Origin: Occallatibacter savannae
Lineage (GTDB): Bacteria > Acidobacteriota > Terriglobia > Terriglobales > Acidobacteriaceae
DNA length: 64,000 bases
NCBI RefSeq assembly: GCF_003131205.1
Contig: NZ_QFFY01000001.1
Location: 496,001 to 560,000 of the forward strand
Direction of reading: 5' to 3'
Part shown: piece after piece, positions 25,068 to 36,041 of the stretch
Layout of the letters: each line of letters begins with the position of its first letter
How positions within the stretch are numbered: position 1 is the stretch's first letter
Position numbers and translations under genes: made by a program
Notes under the pieces: generated by a model
The model's database searches: none
The model's input: the letters and a program-made list of their open reading frames with translations, nothing else
Told to the model about the DNA's origin: nothing

Positions 25068-25122
25068 GTAGCACCACTCTGCCTGCATGACAGGCATCCT
25101 GCGTTCCGCGTATCGTAAAGAC

Positions 25123-26271
25123 ATGCGGTACTGTGGCCTGAACCCCAGGTCAGCGGCTCAACTCGGCGCCGGGCTCATCCTGGCCATCGTCTGTACCGCA
25201 GCGTTCCCTCAACATCCTGTCCTCAAGACTCGCTCCAAAGAAGATCGTGAAGAGCGGTCCGGCGTCACACACCGCATCACGATGAACGTTCAGGTAATGA
25301 ACGCTTCCGGAGATCCCGTCTCCGATCTTCGTGCCGAAGAGTTCAGCCTCTACGATAATCACCAGCCGCGCAGAATCATCGCGTTTCATCCTATCGACGG
25401 TCAGGCGCAGAGCGACGGAACGCAGGTCCTCATCCTGCTGGATGCGGTCAATACACCAGCGCCGGAACTCGCATCCGAAAAAAACGCCATCTTCAATTAT
25501 CTAGCCGAGAGCCACAAACCTCTGCCGGCACCTACCGCCTTCGCGCTCTGGTTCAACGGCCATCTGAGCGCAACTTCTCCCACAACCGATCGCAACGCAA
25601 TCGGCCGCGCGTTTGTGAAGCTCACAAAGAATGTCCACTCCAACTTCTGCGGAGCCGACCAGCCCGCGCTCCAGCAGAATACCTCCGGAAGCAAAAAGGA
25701 TTCGGGCGCAACGGCATCGAACTGCCGTGCGGTTCACTTCAAAGACTCCATTGCCGCTCTCGACGGCATTGCCCAGCAACAGTTAACCTCCGGCGGACGT
25801 ACGCTCCTGATCTGGATCGGCTCCGGCTGGCCTTCCCTCTCGAACGACGACTTTGAACGGCTCGATGCGAAGCAGCGCGAAGGCTACACCCACACATTCA
25901 CGGAATTGCTGCACGACCTTCGCGCCGCGCAGATCACGATGTACTCCATCTCATCTGGCCCTGAGAATCAGCAGGACGCCAATGCCGCCGGCAAAGCGGT
26001 CGCGGCCACATCTTCAGCGAACGCCGAATTCCCGCGCATTGCGGTCAGCGAATTTGCCGAGCGCACCGGCGGCCGCTCCCTCCGCGCGAGCACGGACATG
26101 ACCGCCGATCTTCGCACCTGCATCCGCGATGCCGAGTGGTACTACTCCATCGCCTTCAACGCTCCGCCTGCCCAGAACGGTCCCGGAGAAATGCACTCGC
26201 TCGAAATCAAAGTCGATCGTTCCGGCCTCAAGGTTCGCACCATGAACTCCTATTTTACCGAGCCGCAGTAA
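25123..26271 (+). CDS. Secreted VWFA-related acidobacterial-type protein
   Basis: 382 aa exported protein of the acidobacterial VWFA-related family: ITMNVQVMNASGDPVSDLRAEEFSLYDNHQPRRIIAF (N-terminal beta domain), then VLILLDAVNTPA (where MIDAS would be), GRTLLIWIGSGWPS, TMYSISSGPEN, and ELAERTGG-like SEFAERTGGRSLRAS near the end. Signal peptide GLILAIVCTAAF before PQHP; start ATG at 25123 gives a signal peptide of normal length, ATG at 25087 adds 12 residues. Function unknown; family members are numerous in Acidobacteria. No operon partner is obvious. Confidence 0.88.
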   Translation: MRYCGLNPRSAAQLGAGLILAIVCTAAFPQHPVLKTRSKEDREERSGVTHRITMNVQVMNASGDPVSDLRAEEFSLYDNHQPRRIIAFHPIDGQAQSDGTQVLILLDAVNTPAPELASEKNAIFNYLAESHKPLPAPTAFALWFNGHLSATSPTTDRNAIGRAFVKLTKNVHSNFCGADQPALQQNTSGSKKDSGATASNCRAVHFKDSIAALDGIAQQQLTSGGRTLLIWIGSGWPSLSNDDFERLDAKQREGYTHTFTELLHDLRAAQITMYSISSGPENQQDANAAGKAVAATSSANAEFPRIAVSEFAERTGGRSLRASTDMTADLRTCIRDAEWYYSIAFNAPPAQNGPGEMHSLEIKVDRSGLKVRTMNSYFTEPQ

Positions 26272-26434
26272 CACTCGCCGCGCAGTACGCAGCTCAAATG
26301 GGCATGGATGCCCGCTTTAATCTAAAGCGTCATTACTTCGGATACCTGTTCTACTCGCCTCCCAATCAAGACAATAAGGGTCAGTGCGTGTTCCCCCAGC
26401 GCCGCGCACATTCCCGCAACGGAGGTCAATTCTC

Positions 26435-26872
26435 TTGCGCTCCCATATTGCTCTTTGCCTCACGTTCGTCATCGCAGCGTCCGCTTACGCGAAAGAACCG
26501 CACCACTACCGCTCCGGCAAACTCCTTCAGATGGCCTCGGTGCCCTGCGGCATGGCTGAGAAAGACGCCAAGACGCTCACCGGCGAACTGCTCGGGACCG
26601 ACAGTTCACATAAAAAGACCGAAGAAGTTCTCTGCCAGGAGTACATCCTCGAGACCGATGCCGTCACCTACCGCATCCGTCCCAAAGACGATAAGCATCC
26701 CGTTCTGCTCCCGGTCGGCCAGCAGGCGCAATTCTTCCTCTCGAAAGACAAGATGGTCCTGCGTGTCGAAGACCTCGACAACAAGGACCGCGAATATCTG
26801 GTTGTCTCAATGATGCCGCGCGACACCAACACGGCAGACGCAAGCCAACCGGCACGTCCGCGGCTTCAATAG
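26435..26872 (+). CDS. Small exported hypothetical protein
   Basis: 145 aa with N-terminal signal peptide (HIALCLTFVIAASAYA, cleavage before KEP). The start is TTG at 26435, with GGAGG nine bases upstream; an in-frame upstream ATG-like start would give a non-signal N-terminus. The mature part is basic and polar, with two cysteines (PCGM, LCQEY) that could form a disulfide and a beta-rich C-terminal half (LLPVGQQAQFFLSKDKMVLRVEDLDNKDREYLVVSM). Not recognised. Ends 64 bp before the convergent gene with a shared terminator. Confidence 0.78.
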   Translation: MRSHIALCLTFVIAASAYAKEPHHYRSGKLLQMASVPCGMAEKDAKTLTGELLGTDSSHKKTEEVLCQEYILETDAVTYRIRPKDDKHPVLLPVGQQAQFFLSKDKMVLRVEDLDNKDREYLVVSMMPRDTNTADASQPARPRLQ

Positions 26873-26887
26873 CTGAATTCACAACAG

Positions 26888-26913
26888 AAAAGGCGCGGTC
26901 ACGCCGCGCCTTT
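26888..26913. terminator. Bidirectional rho-independent terminator
   Basis: AGGCGCGG and CCGCGCCT make an 8-bp stem with A-rich flank on one side and T-rich on the other, between convergent genes ending at 26872 and 26937. Confidence 0.8.
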
Positions 26914-26936
26914 CTCCTGCCCGTGTAATCTTCTGC

Positions 26937-27362
26937 CTACTCCGCTTCCGGAAGCAGCGCGATATTCTTCTCGCCGGCTGCCTTGCGCTCGTTGTAAGCC
27001 TTCACCCAGTCTTCCCAGTGCTTGCCCGCGGCGCGATCCTTGCCCGTAAACTCAAGCCGTGCGATCTCCGCATAGCTGAGCTTCTGCTTGGTCGCCACAT
27101 TCGGTGCGAAGTACTGAACGTACGAATCTGCGAGCGTCGACCCGGTTTGCCTGTTGAAGATGTAGGCCTCGACCTTCGTTCCGGCCTTCGTGGTGATTGT
27201 GACATCGCCGCGATAATCGAAAGCCTTCTCAAGCGCCTGGCGCACTTCTTCGTCGGTCGCCAGCGACGGCACCGAGCCCTCCAGGTTTTCATGCACAGCG
27301 CCCGGCGCAATCTCAAGCGCCTCGATCTGCTCTCGCGTATATTTCAGGACCTCTGCGCTCAT
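26937..27362 (-). CDS. Small protein translationally coupled to hpnH
   Basis: 141 aa soluble protein with no known motif. MSAEVLKYTREQIEALEIAPGAVHENLEGSVPSLATDEEVRQALEKAFDYRGDVTITTKAGTKVEAYIFNRQTG; helix-rich followed by a beta-like part, then a basic helical tail (DWVKAYNERKAAGEK). Its ATG overlaps the hpnH stop (ATGA), so coupled expression is certain in organisation. A role next to the hopanoid head-group enzyme is possible (membrane/lipid binding or assembly), but no such function can be read from the sequence. Longer start upstream would overlap hpnH extensively and is unlikely. Confidence 0.8.
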   Translation of the reverse strand: MSAEVLKYTREQIEALEIAPGAVHENLEGSVPSLATDEEVRQALEKAFDYRGDVTITTKAGTKVEAYIFNRQTGSTLADSYVQYFAPNVATKQKLSYAEIARLEFTGKDRAAGKHWEDWVKAYNERKAAGEKNIALLPEAE

Positions 27363-28477
27363 GCGTTGGTCTCCTCCAGAACGCGGGATGGCTTTTCGAT
27401 TTGCACCAGTTGACTGTGTGCGTGCGCGTCCCACTCATTGAGTTGCTTGAGCGCGTGCTTGCTCTTGTAGGTGCTGAACGTGCCCTTCACCATACCCCAG
27501 AAGCCGCTCAGCGAGAGGAAGCCGTCGAGAACCGCCGTGGGCTCGTAACCGCAGCTCACCATGCAATTCGCGCACTTGGGATTGCCGCTGCCCACGCCGT
27601 AGTCTTCCCACTTGGTGGTTTCCATCAGTTCCTTGAAGCTCTCAGCGTAGCCGTCCTGCAGCAGATAGCAAGGCTTCTGCCAGCCGAAGATGTTGTACGC
27701 GGGCGAGCCCCAGGGCGTGCAGTCGTAATTGCGGTCGCCCATCAGGAACTCCAGAAAGAGCGGCGACATATTGAACTTCCAGGTCTTCTTGCGGTTCGAA
27801 AGAATCGCGCGGAAAAGCTTGCGCACGCGGGCTCGGCCCATAAAGTGCGTCTGATCGGGTGCCTTGTCATAGCTGTAGCCCGGCGAGAGCACGATGCCCT
27901 CCACGCCAATCGCCATCATCTCGTCAAAGTGTGCGCGAACGCTGTTCGGATCGGTTCCGTCGAAGAACGTGGAGTTCGGCGTTACGCGGAAGCCGCGCTT
28001 CACCGCTTCCTTGATGCCTTCCACTGCGATGTCGTATCCACCCTCGCGGCACACCGAGAAGTCGTGGTGTTCTTTCTGTCCGTCGAGGTGAACAGAAAAT
28101 GTCAGGTACTTCGATGGAGTGAACTCGTGCAGGCGCTTCTTCAGTTCCAGGGCATTGGTGCACATGTAGACATACTTCTTGCGCGCCACAAGCCCGTTCA
28201 CGATCTCCACGATCTGCGGGTGCAGCAGCGGCTCTCCGCCGGGAATAGCCACCATGGGGACGCCGCACTCTTCAACAGCCGCGAAGCACTCCTCAGGCGT
28301 GAGCATCCGCTTCAACACGTGGGGAGGATACTGCACCTTGCCGCAGCCGGCGCACGCCAGGTTGCAGCGGAACAGCGGCTCGAGCATCAGCACCGTCGGA
28401 TAGCGCTTGACGCCCTTCAGCTTCTGCTTCCACACGTATGAGGCAACGGTCCACACCTGTGAGATGGGAATAGCCAT
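27359..28477 (-). CDS. hpnH: Hopanoid biosynthesis radical SAM protein HpnH
   Basis: 372 aa radical SAM enzyme joining adenosine (from SAM chemistry) to diploptene to make adenosylhopane, the precursor of extended hopanoids. CNLACAGC (38-45) is the CxxxCxxC iron-sulfur motif. VAIPGGEPLLHPQI is the SAM-binding GGEP; the C-terminal CANCMVSCGYEPTAVLD matches HpnH. Downstream of shc by 104 bp on the same strand, with the small hypothetical gene coupled to it. C-terminus is close to normal family length. Confidence 0.95.
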   Translation of the reverse strand: MAIPISQVWTVASYVWKQKLKGVKRYPTVLMLEPLFRCNLACAGCGKVQYPPHVLKRMLTPEECFAAVEECGVPMVAIPGGEPLLHPQIVEIVNGLVARKKYVYMCTNALELKKRLHEFTPSKYLTFSVHLDGQKEHHDFSVCREGGYDIAVEGIKEAVKRGFRVTPNSTFFDGTDPNSVRAHFDEMMAIGVEGIVLSPGYSYDKAPDQTHFMGRARVRKLFRAILSNRKKTWKFNMSPLFLEFLMGDRNYDCTPWGSPAYNIFGWQKPCYLLQDGYAESFKELMETTKWEDYGVGSGNPKCANCMVSCGYEPTAVLDGFLSLSGFWGMVKGTFSTYKSKHALKQLNEWDAHAHSQLVQIEKPSRVLEETNA

Positions 28478-28581
28478 ATTCGGGAAAATCCTCCAGGCCA
28501 GCTTGTAGCTCTTTATTACAAGCTCTCAGCCAAAACATTGTTAGTGCGTCGTACTTCGTCGACGAAGCGAACAGCTGACAC

Positions 28582-30591
28582 TTATGAGCCGCTCTTCTCC
28601 ATCGCCCGCTGATAAGCCGTCAGAGCCATCAAAGGGAAATACTGTCTGTACAGCGTGTACGCCAGGTAGAACACTTTCGGAAATCCAGTGCCGGTGATGA
28701 TGCCTTCACGCCTCGCGCCTTCGCCCATCGACTCATCCCAGCTGCCATCCTGAAGCTGACGATCGAGCAGCCAGCGAATTCCCTTCGCCACGGAGTCGGA
28801 CCTGTCATCGCCCGCCGCGAGCAATCCGAGCAGCGCCCACGCAGTTTGCGATGGCGTACTGACTCCCACCCCGCGCGTATCCGGATCGTCGTAGGTCCCG
28901 CACGATTCGCCCCAGCCGCCGTCGGAGTTCTGCACCATCCTGATCCACTCGGCAGCCTGTTGAATCTGCGGCTCGTTGTGATCGAAGCCGATCGCCTCAA
29001 GCCCGCGCAGAACCAGAAACGTTCCGTAGATGTAGTTCACGCCCCAGCGACCGAACCAACTTCCGTCCGGCTCCTGCTCGCTCAGGATGAACTGAATTGC
29101 CTTTTGTACGCGCTTGTCGTCTTGCGTGTAGCCGTAAGCCGCCAGCATCTCCAGCATGCGGCCTGTAATGTCGACCGTCGGCGGATCGAGCATCGCGTTG
29201 TGGTCGGCAAACGGAATGTACTGGAAGATCATCTTCGTGTTGTCTTTGTCGAAGCTGCCCCAGCCGCCATTCCGGCACTGCATTGCAAACTCCCACTCGA
29301 TCGCGCGCTGCGCCACCTGGTGCTGATAACGCTCGCGCGGATTATCGACCTTACTCAGGCCAAGCAGCACCTGCGCTGTGTCGTCCGTGTCGGGATAGAA
29401 CTCGTTGTTGAACTCAAAGTACCAGCCGCCTGGCTCCGTCTTCGGAACCTTCACCGCCCAGTCGCCCTTGTGACGAACTTCCTTCGACAGCAGCCAGTCC
29501 GCGGCCTTCAGCATGCGCGGATCATTGCGCGGCACGCCGGCCTCACCCAGCGCATAGATCGCCTGTCCCGTGTCCCACACCGGCGACATGCACGGCTGCA
29601 TGCGGAATGTCGGGTACGGAAACTCCGGCGTAGCCTCTTGCTCGATGCCCAGCTTCTCAAACTCGTCGCGCGCGCGAATGACCTGCGGATCGTCTTCCGA
29701 ATATCCAAGGCAGCGCAGCGCAATGATGGCGTTCATCATGGCCGGATAGATGGCGCCCAGGCCATCCGACATCTCCAGCCTCTCCAGCATCCACTTCTCT
29801 GCCTTGTTCAACGCCAGCTTGCGAACGGGCCGCAAATGGACAGCCTCAGCCCAGTGCATCAGCCGATCGATCCCGATGAAAAAGTTCCGCCACGAAATCT
29901 TGTTCTTCCGATCCCACTGCAGCCGCAGATTCGCGTTCGCGCGTCCGCCCACAAAGAGCTCGTCAATCGCGTGCTCCTGCGGAATCTTCTTGTAAGGCTT
30001 CTTCGCGTAGATGATCGCCAGCGGCACAAGAATCGAACGCGACCACGCTGAAATCTCGTAGATGTTGAAGTAGAACCAGTTCGGAAAGAGAACAATCTCC
30101 GGCGGAATCGCGGGCACCGCATCGTAGTCATACTGGCCCAGCGCGCAAAGATACATTTTTGTGAACGTGTTGCACGCGACCACACCGCCGTTCGCCAGAA
30201 TCCACTCACGCGCCAGCGAAAGCCGCGGATCGCTCGCCGGCACATTCATCAGCTTTGCAGAGAAGTAGCACTTCACCGTCAGCGAGATGTTTCCCGGACC
30301 GCCGGGATAAAGACTCCAGCTTCCGTCATCCTTTTGGTAGCGCATCATCTCGGTGAATGCGCGCTTCAAACGCCCGGAGTCACCCGACTCGAGCAGCGTG
30401 TGCAGAAAGATGTAATCCGCCTCGAGCATCGAGTCGGCTTCGAGCTCGCCGCACCAGTAGCCTTCGGGGTGTTGCCGGCCCAGCAGGTATTCGCATGAAC
30501 GCTCGATCGCCGACTTCACATCTGCAAGAGCGGCATCCAGTCGGCCAAACTTCGGCACCGTCGACTTTGGCTGACTCAGCTGTGTACTCAT
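28582..30591 (-). CDS. shc: Squalene-hopene cyclase
   Basis: 669 aa membrane-associated cyclase converting squalene to hopene/hopanol. Catalytic DTDDTA at 401-406. Multiple QW-type repeats (GGWGSF, DGSWFGRWGVNYIYGT, NSDGGWGESC, DGSWDESMGEGARREGI). MSPVWDTGQAIYAL and the N-terminal YWCGELEADSMLEADY are diagnostic. Start: ATG at 30591. Flanked by ispH upstream (167-bp gap) and hpnH downstream on the same strand: isoprenoid precursor, cyclisation and head-group steps in one block. Confidence 0.97.
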   Translation of the reverse strand: MSTQLSQPKSTVPKFGRLDAALADVKSAIERSCEYLLGRQHPEGYWCGELEADSMLEADYIFLHTLLESGDSGRLKRAFTEMMRYQKDDGSWSLYPGGPGNISLTVKCYFSAKLMNVPASDPRLSLAREWILANGGVVACNTFTKMYLCALGQYDYDAVPAIPPEIVLFPNWFYFNIYEISAWSRSILVPLAIIYAKKPYKKIPQEHAIDELFVGGRANANLRLQWDRKNKISWRNFFIGIDRLMHWAEAVHLRPVRKLALNKAEKWMLERLEMSDGLGAIYPAMMNAIIALRCLGYSEDDPQVIRARDEFEKLGIEQEATPEFPYPTFRMQPCMSPVWDTGQAIYALGEAGVPRNDPRMLKAADWLLSKEVRHKGDWAVKVPKTEPGGWYFEFNNEFYPDTDDTAQVLLGLSKVDNPRERYQHQVAQRAIEWEFAMQCRNGGWGSFDKDNTKMIFQYIPFADHNAMLDPPTVDITGRMLEMLAAYGYTQDDKRVQKAIQFILSEQEPDGSWFGRWGVNYIYGTFLVLRGLEAIGFDHNEPQIQQAAEWIRMVQNSDGGWGESCGTYDDPDTRGVGVSTPSQTAWALLGLLAAGDDRSDSVAKGIRWLLDRQLQDGSWDESMGEGARREGIITGTGFPKVFYLAYTLYRQYFPLMALTAYQRAMEKSGS

Positions 30592-30758
30592 GCGATATCT
30601 GGTCCTCGATGTTTCAAATGCCCGAAATCGCTTCCGTCCCCTGCTCGAGTCCGGTTCGATTCCGCTTCGTTTCCGCCTTATCGAGCAGCAATTCTACCCC
30701 GCGACCGAGGCCAACTTCGCTTCGATTCCGAGGGCCCGATGCGCGTTGGTTAACCCGC

Positions 30759-31787
30759 TCAGCGAACCGGAACCTGCTCCGCGCCCCCCGAGCTGCCGAT
30801 CGCCTGCACGATCTCTGGAGGCAGGCCAAACCGCACATTCTCCGGCATGACTTCTACCTCTTCGACGCTCGAGAAACCGGTTTGACGCAAATAATTGACC
30901 ACGTCCTCCACCAGCACCTCAGGCGCGGAAGCGCCTGCTGTCACTGCAACAGTAGACACTCCCTGGAGCCACTTCGGATCGATCGCCTGCGAGTTATCAA
31001 TCAGGTACCCGATGGTTCCAAGGTTCCGCGAAACCTCAACGAGCCGATTCGAGTTCGAGCTGTTCGTCGATCCCACCACCAGCACCAGGTCCGCATTGTG
31101 CGCCACGTTGCGTACGGCTACCTGGCGGTTCTCCGTGGCATAGCAAATGTCCTGCGAGTGCGGTCCGACGATGTTGGGGAACTTCTGCTTCAGCGCGTGA
31201 ATGATGTCGCGGGCCTCATCCAGAGACAGCGTCGTCTGCGTCAGGTACGCCACACGGTTCGGGTCCGGCACTTCCAGGGTCTCGACCTCAGCCGCGCTCG
31301 AAACCACCTGCGTCACATCCGGAGCTTCTCCCAGCGTTCCTTCAATCTCATCGTGATCGCGGTGGCCGATCAACACCAGCGAGTATCCCTGCTTGGCAAA
31401 CTTCACGGCCTCGATGTGAACCTTGGTGACGAGCGGGCAGGTCGCATCGATTACCTTCAGTCCGCGTCCCTTGCTGCGCTCCCGCACCGCGGGAGAGACC
31501 CCATGAGCGGAGTAGATCACGCGATGTCCGTCCGGCACATCGTCGATCTCATGCACGAAAATCGCGCCTTTTTCCGCCAGCTCGTTGACAACGTAGCGGT
31601 TATGCACGATCTCGCGTCGAACGTAGATCGGCGCACCAAAGGTCTCCAGCGCGATGTTCACGATGTCGATCGCGCGTACGACTCCTGCGCAGAACCCGCG
31701 TGGTTTCAACAGAAGCACCCGCTTCTGGTCGGAGGAAACGTCGTTTGCAGCACGGTTGGGGATGGAATCGAGCGCAGTCGTAGTCAC
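30759..31787 (-). CDS. ispH: 4-hydroxy-3-methylbut-2-enyl diphosphate reductase
   Basis: 342 aa Fe-S enzyme of the MEP pathway producing IPP and DMAPP. Cluster cysteines: Cys33 in RGFCAGVVRAIDI, Cys117 in DATCPLVTKVH and Cys215 in DICYATENRQ; catalytic Glu in TENR. N-terminal about 20-residue extension before the conserved core. GTG start at 31787. A -10 box ends seven bases ahead of the start, so the transcript may be leaderless. Feeds the squalene/hopanoid genes that follow. Confidence 0.96.
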   Translation of the reverse strand: MTTTALDSIPNRAANDVSSDQKRVLLLKPRGFCAGVVRAIDIVNIALETFGAPIYVRREIVHNRYVVNELAEKGAIFVHEIDDVPDGHRVIYSAHGVSPAVRERSKGRGLKVIDATCPLVTKVHIEAVKFAKQGYSLVLIGHRDHDEIEGTLGEAPDVTQVVSSAAEVETLEVPDPNRVAYLTQTTLSLDEARDIIHALKQKFPNIVGPHSQDICYATENRQVAVRNVAHNADLVLVVGSTNSSNSNRLVEVSRNLGTIGYLIDNSQAIDPKWLQGVSTVAVTAGASAPEVLVEDVVNYLRQTGFSSVEEVEVMPENVRFGLPPEIVQAIGSSGGAEQVPVR

Positions 31788-31799
31788 ACTACCATTATA
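31785..31799 (-). promoter_or_regulatory. Possible leaderless promoter for ispH
   Basis: On the minus strand TATAAT lies at 31799-31794, followed by GGTAGT and the GTG start codon at 31787. There is no Shine-Dalgarno sequence at normal distance (AAAGG is 13 bases upstream). No convincing -35. A transcript start at the initiation codon would explain the arrangement. Confidence 0.4.
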
Positions 31800-32068
31800 G
31801 CCTTTGACGGGTTTTCGCCAGCGTTCTCACGGCTACCTTGATGCTGCCGTTCTGGGTTCCATGCTCCCCGGCGTTCCGGCTTTGCAGAGTTCCAGAAACG
31901 CGGCTGCGATCGACCACTGAAAGTCGGTTCAACACGCGTGCTTGCTTCTCTTCCGTAACAGAACGGCATTACTACAAACAAGGTCCAAAATTACCAATTG
32001 GGATTGGCAAGTTCTTGTAGAAAGAACTACTTTCGGATCAGCTTCAACTTTGAAGCCATGGGGGAACG

Positions 32069-32371
32069 ATGGAAGAGATGAACGCGCCAAAGAGTCAGGA
32101 CAGTGTTTCTGCTGCAGGTAAAGAGCGGTTCATCTATCCGAACCTCAAGCTTCGGGTCTATACCATGGGCATGCGCCAGAACCGCCTCGCCAAGATGGTC
32201 GGCATCGACGAGGCCTATCTGAGCCGGATCATCAACGGCGTCCGCGTCCCTGGCAAACAGATGCAGCAGCAGATCGCTGAAGCGCTCGGCTGCGACCCTG
32301 AGTGGCTCTTTGAGCAGGCCACCATCCAGGCGCCCGGTGCTAGCAACGGCGACAGCGCGAAGCTCTCCTGA
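32069..32371 (+). CDS. XRE-family helix-turn-helix regulator
   Basis: 100 aa DNA-binding protein. KLRVYTMGMRQNRLAKMVGIDEAYLSRIINGVRVPGKQMQQQIAEALGCDPEWLFEQ is a complete lambda-Cro/XRE HTH with second-helix NRLAKMVGI and recognition helix AYLSRIINGVR. Sequences outside it are short and unstructured. Ribosome binding site GGGGGAACG in front of ATG. No adjacent toxin or prophage gene; the divergent upstream gene is ispH at 280 bp. Target unknown. Confidence 0.88.
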   Translation: MEEMNAPKSQDSVSAAGKERFIYPNLKLRVYTMGMRQNRLAKMVGIDEAYLSRIINGVRVPGKQMQQQIAEALGCDPEWLFEQATIQAPGASNGDSAKLS

Positions 32372-32738
32372 GGTTTCCGCACAGACCTGACGCGAGGTCA
32401 AGCTGCACGCGTACTCGAATGAGGCTAAGCGCTTCATTCGAAACGCCCAAAATCTGTGGCCAGTTTGCAGTTTGTTTCTTCGAATTCGTCATAATCAGAG
32501 CATGACGATCAACCAAGAAACTCGGGTTCCACCCTCTTCCTGCCATTCAGGACAAGCGAACCGATCATCCCTTAACTTCTTTGTTTGCAAGCACCTTGTG
32601 CGTAAGTCCAATCATTAGATACACTTGCGGCGCACTGGTTCCTGTAAGTAGAACAAAGAAGGACAGTTGTCGACGAAGTACCGGTAGGGGGAGGGGGTAC
32701 CCGTCGGTGCGCAAGTAATACCGCCAACCACAACTCAG
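32372..32738. other. Intergenic stretch; nothing certain
   Basis: 367 bp between the XRE gene and the GH1 gene. A short frame starting ATG at 32502 (38 codons, MTINQETRV...) has CATAAT ending seven bases ahead of it, a leaderless-like arrangement, but the protein is not recognised. At 32685-32700 there is a G-rich run bordered by GTACC/GGTAC inverted repeats. No terminator or RNA gene seen. Confidence 0.35.
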
Positions 32739-34355
<1,617 letters not shown>

Positions 34356-34447
34356 TTAAGCAATCGTCTTGGACAGCGGAGCCTGTCTGTTCTCGGCCTG
34401 GCTTCGTCTAAACGTCATCAGCCCGATAAGATTTCATTGAGGTACTC

Positions 34448-35776
34448 GTGCGTCACTTCACCATCTTCTGTGCCCTTCTCTGCGCGCCCGCTCTTGTGAG
34501 TTCTCAGCAGCAAAAGCCTAAGGACTCCCCGTCACAACCCGCACAGAAATCCGACCAGACAGCGGATATTGATCCCTCCCTCGCCGACGCCGAGGCGTCC
34601 ATCGCCTCCTCCGACTGGAAGGCCGCCTCCACAAAACTCGACGCCTACCTCGCCAATCACGCCAATGACGCCCGGGCGCTCTTTGACGCCGGCTACGTAG
34701 CCGATCACCAGGACCAGCTCGACCGCGCCGCCGGCTTCTACCGCCAGTCGATCGAAGCAGACCACAACTCCTTCGAATCCCACCTGGCTCTCGGTCTCCT
34801 GCTCGCCCGGCAGGGCAAGCGCGACGAGGCTCACACCGAACTCTCCACGGCAACGACTCTCAATCCCGGTCAGGCCGGCTCCGAGTTGAAGGCCACGGCC
34901 TGGCGCAACCTCGCACGCCTGGACAAGCCTGGACCCGACGGCGAGGGCAATGCCAAGCTCGCTTCAGACGAGCTGCTCGAAGCGCTGAAACTCTCCCCCG
35001 GAACCCCGGCCGATACCCTCCTCGCGGCCGATCTTGCCGAAGACACCGGAGACCACCAGGCCGCAGAGAAAGCCTACCGCCGCGTCCTCGCTGGCGACCC
35101 CAAATCCGTCGGCGCCAATTCCGGTCTCGCCCATGTGCTGATCGAAGCGAAGCAGTATCCCGAGGCCGAGAAGCTCGTTCGCTCCGCTTTGCAACAGGAG
35201 CCCGATAACCCCGTCCTGAACGCCCAGCTGGCCACGGTCCTGGCCGCGCAGAACAACTCTGACGCGCTGCCGCTCCTGCAGAAGCTGCACACCGCGCACC
35301 CCGACAACCTCGCCATCACCAGCATGCTTGCTGACGTTCTGGCGGAAGCGGGTGACCTCGCAGGATCGGACAAGCTTTATACGGCACTGCTCGCCAAAAA
35401 TCCCGACGACATCTCCCTCCTCGTCTCGCACGGGCAGAACCTTGTTCGTCAACAGCAGTACGCTCAGGCTTTGGCCGTGTTCGACAAGGCCACGAAGCTC
35501 GACTCAGGCAGCGCCGACTCATGGACCGGAATCGCCTTTTGCGCGTCGAAACTGCACCAGCCGTCGCTGGCGATCCATGCCCTCACCATGCGCTCCAAGT
35601 TTATTCCTGACGTACCTGCAACCTACTTTCTTTGGGCCACATCGTATGACACATTGAACGACCGGGTGGCAGCAATCACCTACTACCACCACTTCTTAGA
35701 ATCGTCCGGCGGCAAATTTCCCGATCAGGAATGGCAGGCCAAACAGCGGCTCCTGGTACTCGAAAAGAAGAGATAG
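34448..35776 (+). CDS. Exported tetratricopeptide-repeat protein
   Basis: 442 aa; signal peptide MRHFTIFCALLCAPALVSSQ. The mature region is made of TPR units: ALFDAGYVADHQDQLDRAAGFYRQSIEADHNSFESHLALGLLLARQGKRDEAHTELSTAT..., DAGDHQAAEKAYRRVLAGDPKSVGANSGLAHVLIEAKQYPEAEKLVRSALQQ and others, about eight to nine repeats. Start GTG at 34448. TPR modules bind protein partners; periplasmic complex assembly is a fair guess. Divergent from the GH1 gene, with no other sign of a shared pathway. Confidence 0.85.
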   Translation: MRHFTIFCALLCAPALVSSQQQKPKDSPSQPAQKSDQTADIDPSLADAEASIASSDWKAASTKLDAYLANHANDARALFDAGYVADHQDQLDRAAGFYRQSIEADHNSFESHLALGLLLARQGKRDEAHTELSTATTLNPGQAGSELKATAWRNLARLDKPGPDGEGNAKLASDELLEALKLSPGTPADTLLAADLAEDTGDHQAAEKAYRRVLAGDPKSVGANSGLAHVLIEAKQYPEAEKLVRSALQQEPDNPVLNAQLATVLAAQNNSDALPLLQKLHTAHPDNLAITSMLADVLAEAGDLAGSDKLYTALLAKNPDDISLLVSHGQNLVRQQQYAQALAVFDKATKLDSGSADSWTGIAFCASKLHQPSLAIHALTMRSKFIPDVPATYFLWATSYDTLNDRVAAITYYHHFLESSGGKFPDQEWQAKQRLLVLEKKR

Positions 35777-36041
35777 ATAGACCGGGCATTCATGGTCCTG
35801 TATTAGTTGAGGCCCTTTCGATCGTACTTAAACACCTGACGCTTTTCACTTGCGCATTCTCCCGGATTGCTCCTATAGTCTGATCACCAATCTGGGGTAA
35901 CGCTGGCACCTGCTTCACATCAGGCAGATTGACGGTTCCCAGGCGACTCTTTCTCCACTGGAGAAAGGCAAGTGATGTGTTTATTAACACGGCAGTAGGA
36001 ACTGGAGTTCTGCTCTAATCCCGCTCTAGCGGAGGTTCCTC

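Noticed and set aside
26136..26180. SACPERSRR-type peptide in an alternative frame, resembling the translation of a known dispersed repeat
   Set aside because: At nucleotide level it is the ordinary 3' part of the VWFA-related gene and lacks the GTCGAA repeat module; coincidence.
27401..28441. Open frame antisense to hpnH
   Set aside because: No motif or ribosome binding site; opposite a complete radical SAM gene.
28846..30051. Open frame of about 400 codons antisense to shc
   Set aside because: Same reason: opposite a complete squalene-hopene cyclase with catalytic motif; no start signal.
32685..32700. G-rich run as a G-quadruplex regulator
   Set aside because: Only two long G tracts are present, fewer than the four runs needed, so no claim is made.
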